Assembly: GCA_949592205.1 (NCBI GenBank)
Contig: CATIUR010000001.1
Coordinates: 209,380,250-209,444,249, forward strand
DNA: 64,000 nt
Direction of reading: 5' to 3'
Origin: Helichrysum umbraculigerum
Taxonomy: Eukaryota > Streptophyta > Magnoliopsida > Asterales > Asteraceae
Shown: positions 35,209-45,930 of the stretch, piece after piece
Position numbering within the stretch: position 1 is the first letter of the stretch
Layout: each line of letters starts with the position of its first letter
Notes under the pieces: model-generated
What the model was told of the DNA's origin: nothing
Seen by the model: only the letters and a program-made list of their open reading frames with translations
The model's database searches: none
Position numbers and translations under genes: made by a program

Positions 35209-36415
35209 CTAACTTCTGAGTCCGATCGACTTTCAAATCTTTCAAAGGAAGAATCTGAGACTGATCCTCCACGTTACATTTCCTCAAATAACAAATGTTA
35301 AACGTGTCATGAATACCAGCAAGTTCTGAAGGAAGATCAAGTGTAACTGACTGATCATTAACAACTTTACTGATTCTGAAGGGACCGATATACCGAGGAG
35401 CCAATTTACCACGTTTCCCAAACCGAATAACCCCTTTCCAAGGCGAAACTTTAAGATATACAAGTTCACCTTCAACAAATGATACCGGTCGTCTACGTGG
35501 ATCTGCATACTGCTTCTGTCTGTCACGTGCAGCTTTCAACTTTTCACGGGCAATCGCCACTTTATCGGCTGTCATCTGAACAATGTCTGGCCCAACAAAA
35601 CGTTTCTCACCAGCCTCTAACCAACACGTAGGCATTCTGCAACGTCTACCATATAGCATCTCATATGGAGGCATGCCAATGCTGGAATGATAAGAATTGT
35701 TATATGCAAATTCAACCAACGGTAAATGAGAATCCCAAGAACCGCCATACTCTAAAACACAAGCTCTTAACAGATCCTCAAGTGTCTGAATCGTGCGTTC
35801 TAACTGACCATCGGTCTGAGGATGATAAGCAGTGCTGAGATTAACTCTGGTACCCAACTCTTGCTGTAAACTCTGCCAAAAATGAGAAATAAACCGAGAA
35901 TCCCTATCCGATACAATCGACAATGGAATACCATGCCGGGAAACAATCTCATTAACATACAACTGGGCAAGCTTACTCAACGAGGTCGTTTCACTACTAG
36001 CCAGAAAATGTGCACTCTTGGTTAACCTATCAACGATAACCCAAATCATATCATTTCCTCGAGATGTACGTGGAAGTTTAGTTACAAAATCCATAGTTAA
36101 ATGTTCCCACTTCCATTCTGGAATCTCTAACTGTTTCAGTGACCCATACGGCTTCTGATGTTCAGCTTTAACTTGAGCACACACATGACACATGCCAACA
36201 AACTTTGCAATGTCAGTTTTCATCGTAGGCCACCAATACAAAGATTTCAAATCATTATACATTCGAGTACTGCCGGGATGAACAGATAATCTAGACTTAT
36301 GGGCTTCAGTCAAAATCATATCCCGAATACCACCAATAAGAGGAATCCACACACGAGACTGAAAAGTTTTCAATCCTCTAGAATCATCAACTAACAAATC
36401 TTTCCGTTTCAACAT
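35192..36415 (-). pseudogene. Integrase of family 2 (internal A)
   Basis: The frame holds the HHCC finger (HKSRLSVHPGSTRMYND ... CHVCAQVK) and the DDE core (MDFVTKLP, VSDRDSRF, TDGQLER). Upstream it is separated from the RT/RNase H frame by an in-frame TAA at 36419-36421 (Glu in copy B). Downstream it is frameshifted before the chromodomain. Confidence 0.85.
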
Positions 36416-36418
36416 GAT

Positions 36419-38044
36419 TTATGATTTAAGATTATGATCTAATAGAGCTTCCAACTGTGCATCTTTAATTTTATCTACCAAATCAGAAGAAACATCAACT
36501 TTCAAGTAATAAACTCGGTCAGAGGTACTTTTTCGACTCAAAGCATCAGCAACCACATTAGCTTTACCTGGATGGTAACGAATTTCACAATCATAATCCT
36601 TGATTAACTCTAACCATCGTCTCTGACGCATATTTAACTCTTTCTGGGAAAACACATACTGAAGACTTTTGTGATCCGAACATATAACACATTTCGTACC
36701 ATAAAGATAATGTCTCCAGATTTTCAATGAAAACACAACCGCTACTAATTCTAAATCATGAGTAGGGTAATTTCTTTCATGATGTTTCAACTGCTGAGAA
36801 GCATAAGCAATAACTCTGCCTCTTTGCATAAGAACACCACCCAACCCAGCATAAGATGAATCACAGTAAACAACAAAATCATCAGACCCATCAGGTAATG
36901 CCAACACAGGTGCCTGACACAATAACTGTTTGAAAGTCTGAAAAGCCATTTCCTGCTGTTCAGTCCACACAAATTTTTCATCCTTACGGGTCAATTTAGT
37001 CAACGAACTGGCAATTTTAGAAAAGTCTTTAATGAATTTCCGGTAATAACCAGCCAAACCAAGAAAACTTTTAATCTCTGACACAGATTTTGGAGCTTTC
37101 CAATTTATCACAGCCTCAATTTTAGAAGGATCAACTTTAACACCATCGTTACGGATAATATGACCCAAAAATTGTACCTCCCGAATCCAGAATTCACATT
37201 TAGAAAACTTTGCATATAAGTGTTCTCTTTTCAACGTTTCTAACACTAACCTCAAATGCATTTCATGTTCTGTTTCGGATTTAGAATATACCAAAATATC
37301 ATCGATAAACACAATAACAAATTTATCGAGAAAAGGCCGACAAACACGATTCATCAAATCCATAAAAACTGCTGGAGCAATTGTTAAACCAAAAGGCATA
37401 ACCAGGAATTCAAAATGACCATACCTTGTACGGAAAGCAGTTTTAGGAATATCCTGTTCACGAACACGAACTTGATGATAACCTGACCTCAAATCAATTT
37501 TAGAATAGAACGAAGATCCCTGCAACTGATCAAATAAATCATCTATTCGAGGCAAAGGGTATTTATTCTTCACTGTTCGTTTATTCAGTTCCCGATAATC
37601 AATACACATACGAAAAGACCCATCCTTCTTTTTCACAAATAAAACTGGTGCACCCCAAGGAGAAGAACTAGGTCTAATGAACCCTTTATCCAACAACTCC
37701 TGTATCTGATTCATCATTTCACGTATTTCAGAAGGAGCTAATCTATAGGGAGCTTTGGCTACAGGCGACGAGCCAGGAACAAGATCAATCTGATATTCCA
37801 CTTCCCTAACCGGTGGTAAACCAGGCAATTCATCGGGAAACACTTCCGGATATTCAGAAACAACCGGAACATCAGAAATGGATTTCTTTTTTAATTTCAC
37901 ATCAATCACATAAGCCAGGTAAGACTCACAACCTTTAGACAACGACTTCCTAGCTTTCATCATGGAAATAAGAGGTATACAACCACTATCCCTTTCTCCT
38001 CGAGCCACAACGTATGACTCTTCAAATATTGGGATCCTAATCAA
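36419..38044 (-). pseudogene. RT and RNase H of family 2 (internal A)
   Basis: A frame of 541 codons with the reverse transcriptase (VLFVKKKDGSFRMCIDYREL, MPFGLTIAPAVFMDL, VFIDDILVYS) and RNase H (VVYCDSSYAGLGG, CSDHKSLQY). RNase H has Ser where family 1 has Ala in the YCDAS motif. Flanked by nonsense codons on both sides. Confidence 0.88.
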
Positions 38045-38080
38045 CTTGTGGTGGCAATCTATACTTGCTTTACACTGACT

Positions 38081-39589
38081 CTACCAGTCCATGCCAATAA
38101 TCACATCAAAACTAGGAATTGGCATCAACAGAAATGAAATTGGGAAAGTCTGACCATCTATCACAATACTAGCTCCAATCACCGAGGTGGTAACAGGAAC
38201 TAACTTGCCACTAACAATTACTACTTCAACAGGCTTAGTAATCAAAGTAGGGTTCAATTTCAACTTATCACAAAAACACACAGATATAAAAGAGCAGTTA
38301 GCTCCAGAATCAAACAAAACACGCGCTGGTACAGAGTTTATAAGAAAAGTACCAGTGATAACATCCTCTGTGTGGACAGCCTCATCGACTATCATCTGAA
38401 ATGCCCTACTAGCAGCTGGCGGAGGATTCTTCCGCTTTTGACCGGTAGATGACGAACTTTCGACCGAAACCGAACCCTGTTTCCCCGCCTCCGAACACTG
38501 ACCAACCCGATGTCCTTCTTTCTTACACGTCCAACACACGAAATTTGGAAACCTGCAATTCTTGATTTCATGTCCTAATTCACCACATTTGAGACATTTA
38601 TTCGTCTGTGGAGTACACGGACCAACATGTCGTGACTTACAAGAATTACACCAATTTGAACCTCCAGATGAACCACTCTTACTACCGGATCGTTGACCCT
38701 GTCGATTACTCTGCCACCTCTGTTTCCCTTTCCCTGAGGATTCACTTTTTGGCTTCTGAGATGAAGTATCTCTAGCTTGAATACCAATACCTCTTATGTC
38801 ACTATCAAAAGAACGTGCAAGGTTAAAGGCTTGAGATAAATTACTTGTCAATCTTACAGTGGTACGATAATTAGAAGGTAACGCATCCACAAACTGTTCA
38901 ATCCTAGTTTTCTCATCCGGAACCCACTGCTGAACAAACCGCATTTTTTCAGAAAACTGTGCTATCAACTCATCAATCGTCATCTTATCAGTCAACTGTA
39001 AGTTTACAAACTCTCGTCTGATTCTAGCCATATCAAAGTCCGAACAATACTGATTACAAACAGCTTGATGAAAATTGGGCCATCGAATAGCTCTCTTTTG
39101 ATGTTGAGTCAAATGCCCTGTGATCGAATCCCACCAAACTATGGCTTCATCTTTCATACCTTGAACGGCATATGGAACTTTAAACTCTTCCTCACAATGA
39201 GTTACATCAAATTTTCTTTCCATATCCCTCAACCAGTTTAAAGTAACAGATGGATTTGTACTACCGCTAAACTCAGGTGGTTTACTTGCCATAAACGTTT
39301 TAAATGAACACGTTTTACTTGACTGAAAAGGAGAAACAGTACCAAACACAGGCATTTGTTGCTGAGATGAAGTAGCTTCAGTTCGTCTTTTAAATTCTCT
39401 GAGATTAATCACCTCATCTTCTAATTCGTGCATATAATCCTCTCTGTTTGATTCTCCAACAACAGGAACAGATGTACCATCATGACCAGGTTGTTCACCA
39501 GGAATTTGCAAAGGAGGAACATCGGTTCTTGAGGCATTGTTAGGGTTGGCGGTCGTTTGCTCGTTATCTGCCATATCTGTAATCATCAC
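38081..39589 (-). pseudogene. Gag and protease of family 2 (internal A)
   Basis: A frame of 502 codons; the likely start is Met6 (MADNEQ). It contains the capsid domain, two CCHC knuckles (CLKCGELGHEIKNC and CWTCKKEGHRVGQC) and the protease DSG (LFDSGANCSFIS). It ends GMDW followed by TAG; family 1 has Leu there, so this is a nonsense mutation and the pol frame resumes afterwards. Confidence 0.88.
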
Positions 39590-39734
39590 AACAACTCAAC
39601 AATTGTTAATCGTTAGCACCTATCTCCTAAACGATTTACAACAAATGCTAAATCCCTTTCCCAAGAATGTTTGACTTATCACGCTCCAGAATTGGGATTG
39701 AACACTTTACAATGTTCAATTAGCCCAAAACTAT

Positions 39735-39746
39735 GCTCTGATACCA
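39735..39746 (-). other. Primer-binding site, initiator tRNA-Met (family 2)
   Basis: On the minus strand TGGTATCAGAGC, three bases from the LTR at 39750. Same primer as families 1 and 3. Confidence 0.92.
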
Positions 39747-39749
39747 ACT

Positions 39750-41617
39750 TATAACACTCCTCATTCGAAACAACAATATTATATTATTAACACGGAAGCG
39801 TATAATTTAAAACCTCTGAAAACACTGTACACTAAGATAATGTACATACGTAATTTACATACCAAACGCACACCAAATTAAAACTATTAAACAACTACAT
39901 CAAACGGGGTATTATATTGTTTCAAACTTTAGTTTTAGTACAACATGTCAGAGTAGCACGGTAAGTCAAACTTTCCCTGCTCCACGAGCATCATCTTCCT
40001 ACTACCCACAACCCAAAACATAACCTGCATGAAGTAAATTGAGGGATTAGCACAAAGCTAAGTGAATGAATTCATCACACACAATTCAACTTAGCTTAAC
40101 CATCTGTTTACATCAAACAAACGTAAACATATGATTCAACCAGTCAACAATATAGTAATGAGGATCGGTGGCTCTGGGAAATACCATAATACCCGGGTGG
40201 CTCTTCAAGAACACTTAATCAACCATATCCGTATGGCCATAACGGACGAGACCGATAGCTAACAGTTATTATAATCAAAAATAGGTACTACACACAACGA
40301 ATGAATCAAGTTCCTGTGCAATTCATATAATAACCAACTCGCTCAACCAACCAGTTCAACTTGTTGACCTCATTAACAACTGATGCCCGAAGGCCACACA
40401 TAGCACGTAGATTTATAATTAACAATGAATATTAAATGCAACAACAACATATCTACGTTTACTTGTTGTAACCAAACGGCCACAACAAAATCAAACGGTG
40501 AGTTCTGAATCCACTCACCAATAACTCTGTCGTCTCAGACTCAGATTCCAAGTATCACTTATCTTTTAGAGAATCTGAGAATCAACAATCAAATAGAAGT
40601 TAGTAACAACATTCTCAAAAGCATAACTTATATTCGAATATAACATATATGGATACATCTCACAACATGTATAATACGAACATTTATAGACACATTAGTT
40701 AAGTATATCAACATGGTTATCAAATAACCATAATACATTAGAGATTACATGAAGTTTATTTAAAAATTTCAAATCTCTGCAATGGACTAGAATCCGCCGG
40801 ATTCCCATAGAATCCGCCAGATTCTAATGGGTTTCAAATGCAACATTTGGACCAGGCCTCCAAATATAAATCCGGTTGATGAATCCGCCGGATTTAACCC
40901 ACATTGACCGGATTCCCAACCCGTTTGACCGGATGAATCCGCCGGATTCAATGGGAATCCGCTGGATTCCCACTGTTCATCAGACCAGCGCAGCTCGTGC
41001 AGAGCTCAGCCAGAAATGAAAACCATAAACCAACTAACAACAGATTCGATTACAGCATCATATCACAACTCATATATCATCATATTTGTATACTATAACA
41101 TGTTTAGTACATCAATTTAACATCAATTCATATAGGGACTTCAATTGATTATGAATATGAATTTAAACATGATAGAACAACTTACAAATTAGAAATTTCA
41201 AGATGATAATGATGTTGCTAAGCTCATAATTTCAGTTCCAAAGTTTGCTTACGAATCTCTGTTTGAAATTTTTTTGTTTTAAGGTTTCTAGTTTTAGGTT
41301 TTTAGAAAGAAATGAAAGATCTTTCCATTTTAGGAAAGTTATAGGTCGGCCAACTTTTACCCCGACCCGTATCCACTTAAAACTAGTCCCCTTTTAATCT
41401 ATTGCCTGGAACCTAAAAACCATTTGCGAGAAACTTATTTTATTTTACCGTCAACTATAGTAAATTACAACAAACAACAATTTACTATTCACAATAAGTT
41501 CTGAAACTTATTTACCTAAGTTTCTCAAATAAACAATTAATATCGAAAAATTTCTAACACAATTAAATATAACAATTTAAAATTAGAAATTACCAGACCC
41601 GAAGAGAGGATGTTACA
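39750..41617 (-). repeat. Shared middle LTR of the family 2 tandem
   Basis: A complete 1868-bp LTR. In the element's sense: donor AATTT/GTAAGTTG near 41189, palindrome modules 40969-40790, acceptor GATTCTCAG near 40575, short exon, donor GTGAGTGG near 40519, acceptor TTCATGCAG near 40028. It acts as 5' LTR for internal A and as 3' LTR for internal B. Confidence 0.92.
40790..40969 (-). repeat. Palindrome modules in the family 2 LTR
   Basis: The 15-bp near-palindrome GAATCCGCCGGATTC (with one-base variants) occurs at 40790-40804, 40810-40824, 40881-40895, 40935-40949 and 40955-40969, with a degenerate half at 40868-40875. Paired copies form modules of about 35 bp whose centres lie near 40807, 40880 and 40952, that is about 73 bp apart. 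A second set is at 32131-32310. This matches the spacing and LTR position of the inverted-repeat modules in families 1 and 3, with different sequence. Confidence 0.92.
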
Positions 41618-41650
41618 AATCTCCCCCCTCCCCCCCCCCCCCCCCCCCTT
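41618..41650 (-). repeat. Expanded polypurine tract (C run on plus strand)
   Basis: The polypurine tract of internal B carries about 19 uninterrupted C on the plus strand (41630-41648), preceded by ctcccccct. Copy A has only 8 C at the same place (35012-35019). Replication slippage or an assembly error in a homopolymer are both possible. Confidence 0.9.
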
Positions 41651-41820
41651 AAGAAGATTACGTCCCCGAAATCTCAACACGATCAAATAATCCAGGATAT
41701 CTGGATTTCATACTGTCCTCGGTTTCCCAAGTTAGGTTTGAACCTAAACTATGCTTCCACTTCACTAGGACCATTGGTATCTGTTTTTTCCTAAGTTTAA
41801 CAACTTTTCGGTCTAGAAGT

Positions 41821-43853
41821 TCAATAGGTTTCTTCAACTAACTTCTGAGTCCGATCGACTTTCAAATCTTTCAAAGGAAGAATCTGAGACTGATCATCCA
41901 CGTTACATTTCCTCAAATAACAAATGTTAAACGTGTCATGAATACCAGCAAGTTCTGAAGGAAGATCAAGTGTTACTGACTGATCATTAACAACTTTACT
42001 GATTCTGAAGGGACCGATATACCGAGGAGCCAATTTACCACGTTTCCCAAACCGAATAACCCCTTTCCAAGGCGAAACTTTAAGATATACAAGTTCACCT
42101 TCAACAAATGATACCGGTCATCTACGTGGATCTGCATACTGCTTCTGTCTGTCACGTGCAGCTTTCAACTTTTCACGGGCAATCGCCACTTTATCGGCTG
42201 TCATCTGAACAATGTCTGGCCCAGCAAACTGTTTCTCACCAGCCTCTAACCAACACTTTGGCGTTCTGCAACGTCTACCATATAGCATCTCATATGGAGG
42301 CATGCCAATGCTGGAATGATAAGAATTGTTATATGCAAATTCAACCAACGGTAAATGAGAATCCCAAGAACCGCCATACTCTAAAACACAAGCTCTTAAC
42401 ATATCCTCAATTGTCTGAATCGTGCGTTCTGACTGACCATCGGTCTGAGGATGATAAGCAGTGCTGAGATTAACTCTGGTACCCAACTCTTGCTGTAAAC
42501 TCTGCCAAAAATGAGAAATAAACCGAGAATCCCTATCCGATACAATCGACAACGGAATACCATGCCGGGAAACAATCTCATTAACATACAACTGGGCAAG
42601 CTTACTCAACGAGGTCGTTTCACTACTAGCCAGAAAATGTGCACTCTTGGTTAACCTATCAACGATAACCCAAATCATATCATTTCCTCGAGATGTACGT
42701 GGAAGTTTAGTTACAAAATCCATAGTTAAATGTTCCCACTTCCATTTTGGAATCTCTAACTGTTTCAGTGACCCATACGGCTTCTGATGTTCAGCTTTAA
42801 CTTGAGCACACACATGACACATGCCAACAAACTTTGCAATGTCAGTTTTCATCGTAGGCCACCAATACAAAGATTTCAAATCATTATACATTCGAGTACT
42901 GCCGGGATGAACATATAATCTAGACTTATGGGCTTCAGTCAAAATCATATCCCGAATACCACCAATAAGAGGAATCCACACACGAGACTGAAAAGTTTTC
43001 AATCCTCTAGAATCATCAACTAACAAATCTTTCCGTTTCAACATGATTTCTGATTTAAGATTATGATCTAATAGAGCTTCCAACTGTGCATCTTTAATTT
43101 TATCTACCAAATCAGAAGAAACATCAACTTTCAAGTAATAAACTCGGTCAGAGGTACTTTTTTGACTCAAAGCATCAGCAACCACATTAGCTTTACCTGG
43201 ATGGTAACGAATTTCACAATCATAATCCTTGATTAACTCTAACCATCGTCTCTGACGCATATTTAACTCTTTCTGGGAAAACACATACTGAAGACTTTTG
43301 TGATCCGAACATATAACACATTTCGTACCATAAAGATAATGTCTCCAGATTTTCAATGCAAACACAACCACTACTAATTCTAAATCATGAGTAGGGTAAT
43401 TTCTTTCATGTTGTTTCAACTGCCGAGAAGCATAAGCAATAACTCTGCCTCTTTGCATAAGAACACCACCCAACCCAGCATAAGATGCATCACAGTAAAC
43501 AACAAAATCATCAGACCCATCAGGTAATGCCAACACAGGTGCCTGACACAATAACTGTTTCAAAGTCTGAAAAGCCATTTCCTGCTGTTCAGTCCACACA
43601 AATTTTTCATCCTTACGGGTCAATTTAGTCAACGAACTGGCAATTTTAGAAAAGTCTTTAATGAATTTCCGGTAATAACCAGCCAAACCAAGAAAACTTT
43701 TAATCTCTGACACAGATTTTGGAGCTTTCCAATTCATCACAGCCTCAATTTTAGAAGGATCAACTTTAACACCATCGTTACAGATAATATGACCCAAAAA
43801 TTGTACCTCCCGAATCCAGAATTCACATTTAGAAAACTTTGCATATAAGTGTT
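41821..43853 (-). pseudogene. Integrase, RNase H and RT end of family 2 (internal B)
   Basis: The frame 42118-43797 covers the RT thumb, RNase H (YCDASYAGLGG), integrase finger and DDE core (TDGQSER), and stops at TGA (42118-42120) where copy A has Arg. 41821-42033 continues and ends at the same KLVEETY frameshift as copy A. The gene is cut at 43853/43854 by the solo LTR and resumes at 53221. Confidence 0.88.
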
Positions 43854-44073
43854 TGATAAACGCTCAAAAGTACTATATTTCAGTAGTATTTTACCCCTAT
43901 TTTTGAATGTTTTTATTGCATTTAGTTAAGATTATATATTGATTTCGTTCATATTTGCAATTAGATGTGGAAATGGAGCGTTTATGAAGAAATGAACGGA
44001 AAACAGTCAAATAACGAGTTAAAAGATGTATTTTTGAAGAATCGTGTGAAGCCGAAGAATTTAAGAGTAAAGA

Positions 44074-45930
44074 TGTAACATCCTTGAAATGGACCTAGTT
44101 GTTTATATATTATTTCTTGATTTAAATTAGTATTTAAACGTGTTTGGAAATAATATTGTTTGAAATAGTTGAAATAATTGGAATAGGAGTCGAATATTCC
44201 AATGTGATAAGTAAATTATTAATTGTTGTAAATTAAAATAGCTGACGGTGCAATAAAATGTTTGGACTCGCAAATGGTTTTCGGGTTCCAGACAATAGAT
44301 TGAGATGGGGTATTAAATTATACCCGTATATTGAAGGCGGTTTATGTGATGCCGACTATATATGTACTTTCCTATTTAGGAAAGTTATTCATTTTCATTT
44401 TAAAACTTACAGAAACTCTCAGAAAAATCTCCAAATCAAACTAGAAATCAAATTAGGAAGTGGTGATTCTCGTGAAACTTCACCATGGTCAGATTATCAT
44501 CAGCTTATCACCTTCAGATTGTAAGTTAAATTTCTTGAATTAATGTTCTTGAAGTTTTAATTTTAATTGAGATGGGTTTTGAGTAGGATTATGCAAATTG
44601 TTGATATATATGTGAATTGAAGCTTGAATGAAGTGTTAGTGTATGTATATACTTATAATTGAGTTGTTTGAAACCTTAGAACTGAGTTACATGAGCTTGA
44701 ATGATTAAAAATGGAAGTTGGGTCGTGCTGTGTAATTACAGGGATGAAGATGAGCTGAAAAAGGCTCAAACGCGATCCCAGAACCCTAGCCAGGATCGCG
44801 TTCGTTAGTTATAAAAGGAATCGGACGAGTTTTGTTCTTGGGAACGCGATCCCAAGAATTTGTCCGGATCGCGTTGGTTAGTTATAATTTGTCACAGAAT
44901 AATTTTACAAAGAGGAACGCGATCCCACCACTGTTTTCTGGATCGCGTTTGTTAGTGCTTTTTGTAAAATTTCAAAAGTGGATTCATGTAATTACGTTAT
45001 GATTGTGTAACGATATTAATACCTAAGTATTATCAGTTGAGACAAGTTATTAACTCATTGTTTATTGATTTTATTCTCAGATGTGTAGAAGGCTCAGTAA
45101 TATTAGACTTCTGAGCTTGCAGCTGAGGTGTCGGTGAGTGGATCTGTAACCTTAGTGTGATTTAGTTGTAATGATTTGATTTACAACAAATAATTATAGT
45201 ATTACTTTGATAGAATGTAATTGTTGAGATATCTTGCCATGATAGTTTGACTAGTTGCTTACTTGGCTGTTTGAGCTAGTATGTAAGATTCTGAGGTCAA
45301 CTTGACTTGACAGTTGGACTTGGTTGTTATTGTAGACGACAGGAGATCTTGAAACTTGAAATGTTGGTTTGGAGATCTAGGTCGTGTGTGATTAACAACT
45401 GGTTATCGGTAATTCTGTATAGGCCAATACAGATGATTGATAAGAGTTCCTTGATTACCAAACCGGTATTAGGGTATCTCAGGAGCCACCGATCCTCATG
45501 ACGATTGATAATGTTTGATTGGTGTAGCTTGACATTGATTGGTTGTCGAGTGAATGATTGATTTTCTGTTTATTGTTATTTGATGTAAACAGATTGTTAT
45601 GCTAGGTTGTACTGTTGCTTATAGTTTCATTCACTTAGCTTTATGCTAACCCCACCACAGTTCTGCCTGCAGGTTGAAATAGATGGGACATATTGGGCAG
45701 GGCAGGAAGTTGTTGGACTGGATGGAATGTTTGACAGGCTTTTACTCTGATGTAAATTTTATAACTGTAAAAGTGTTTTGAAGCATTAACACCCAGTTGT
45801 TGAAATGTCATGTGATTGGCTTTGAAAAAGTTTATTGACATTTTGAGTACATTGATAGAAATGTTTTAATATATACGCTTCCGTGCCACCAATATTATAT
45901 GATTGTTTATAATTAATAAGGGGTGTTATA
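44074..45930 (+). repeat. 5' LTR of family 3
   Basis: Suggested layout: leader exon 1 ending at about 44520 (CAGATT/GTAAGTT), intron 1 to 45080 (TTCTCAG) holding three inverted-repeat modules, exon 2 of about 50 nt, donor GTGAGTGG near 45133, intron 2 to the acceptor CTGCCTGCAG near 45672. An 88-codon ORF at 44258-44524 is repeated in the other LTR at 50146-50412; no protein family is recognised. Confidence 0.9.
44769..44949 (+). repeat. Three inverted-repeat modules in the LTR (family 3)
   Basis: Arms AACGCGATCC / GGATCGCGTT at 44769-44778/44793-44802, 44843-44852/44866-44875 and 44916-44925/44940-44949. The spacers are 14, 13 and 14 nt and starts are 74 and 73 bp apart. The second LTR has the same set at 50657-50837. 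The arms are identical to those of family 1 although loops and flanks are not alike. Confidence 0.95.

Noticed and set aside
44258..44524. 88-codon ORF repeated identically at 50146-50412
   Set aside because: It lies in the leader part of both LTRs and is duplicated only because the LTRs are; the frame overlaps the predicted splice donor and shows no recognisable domain.
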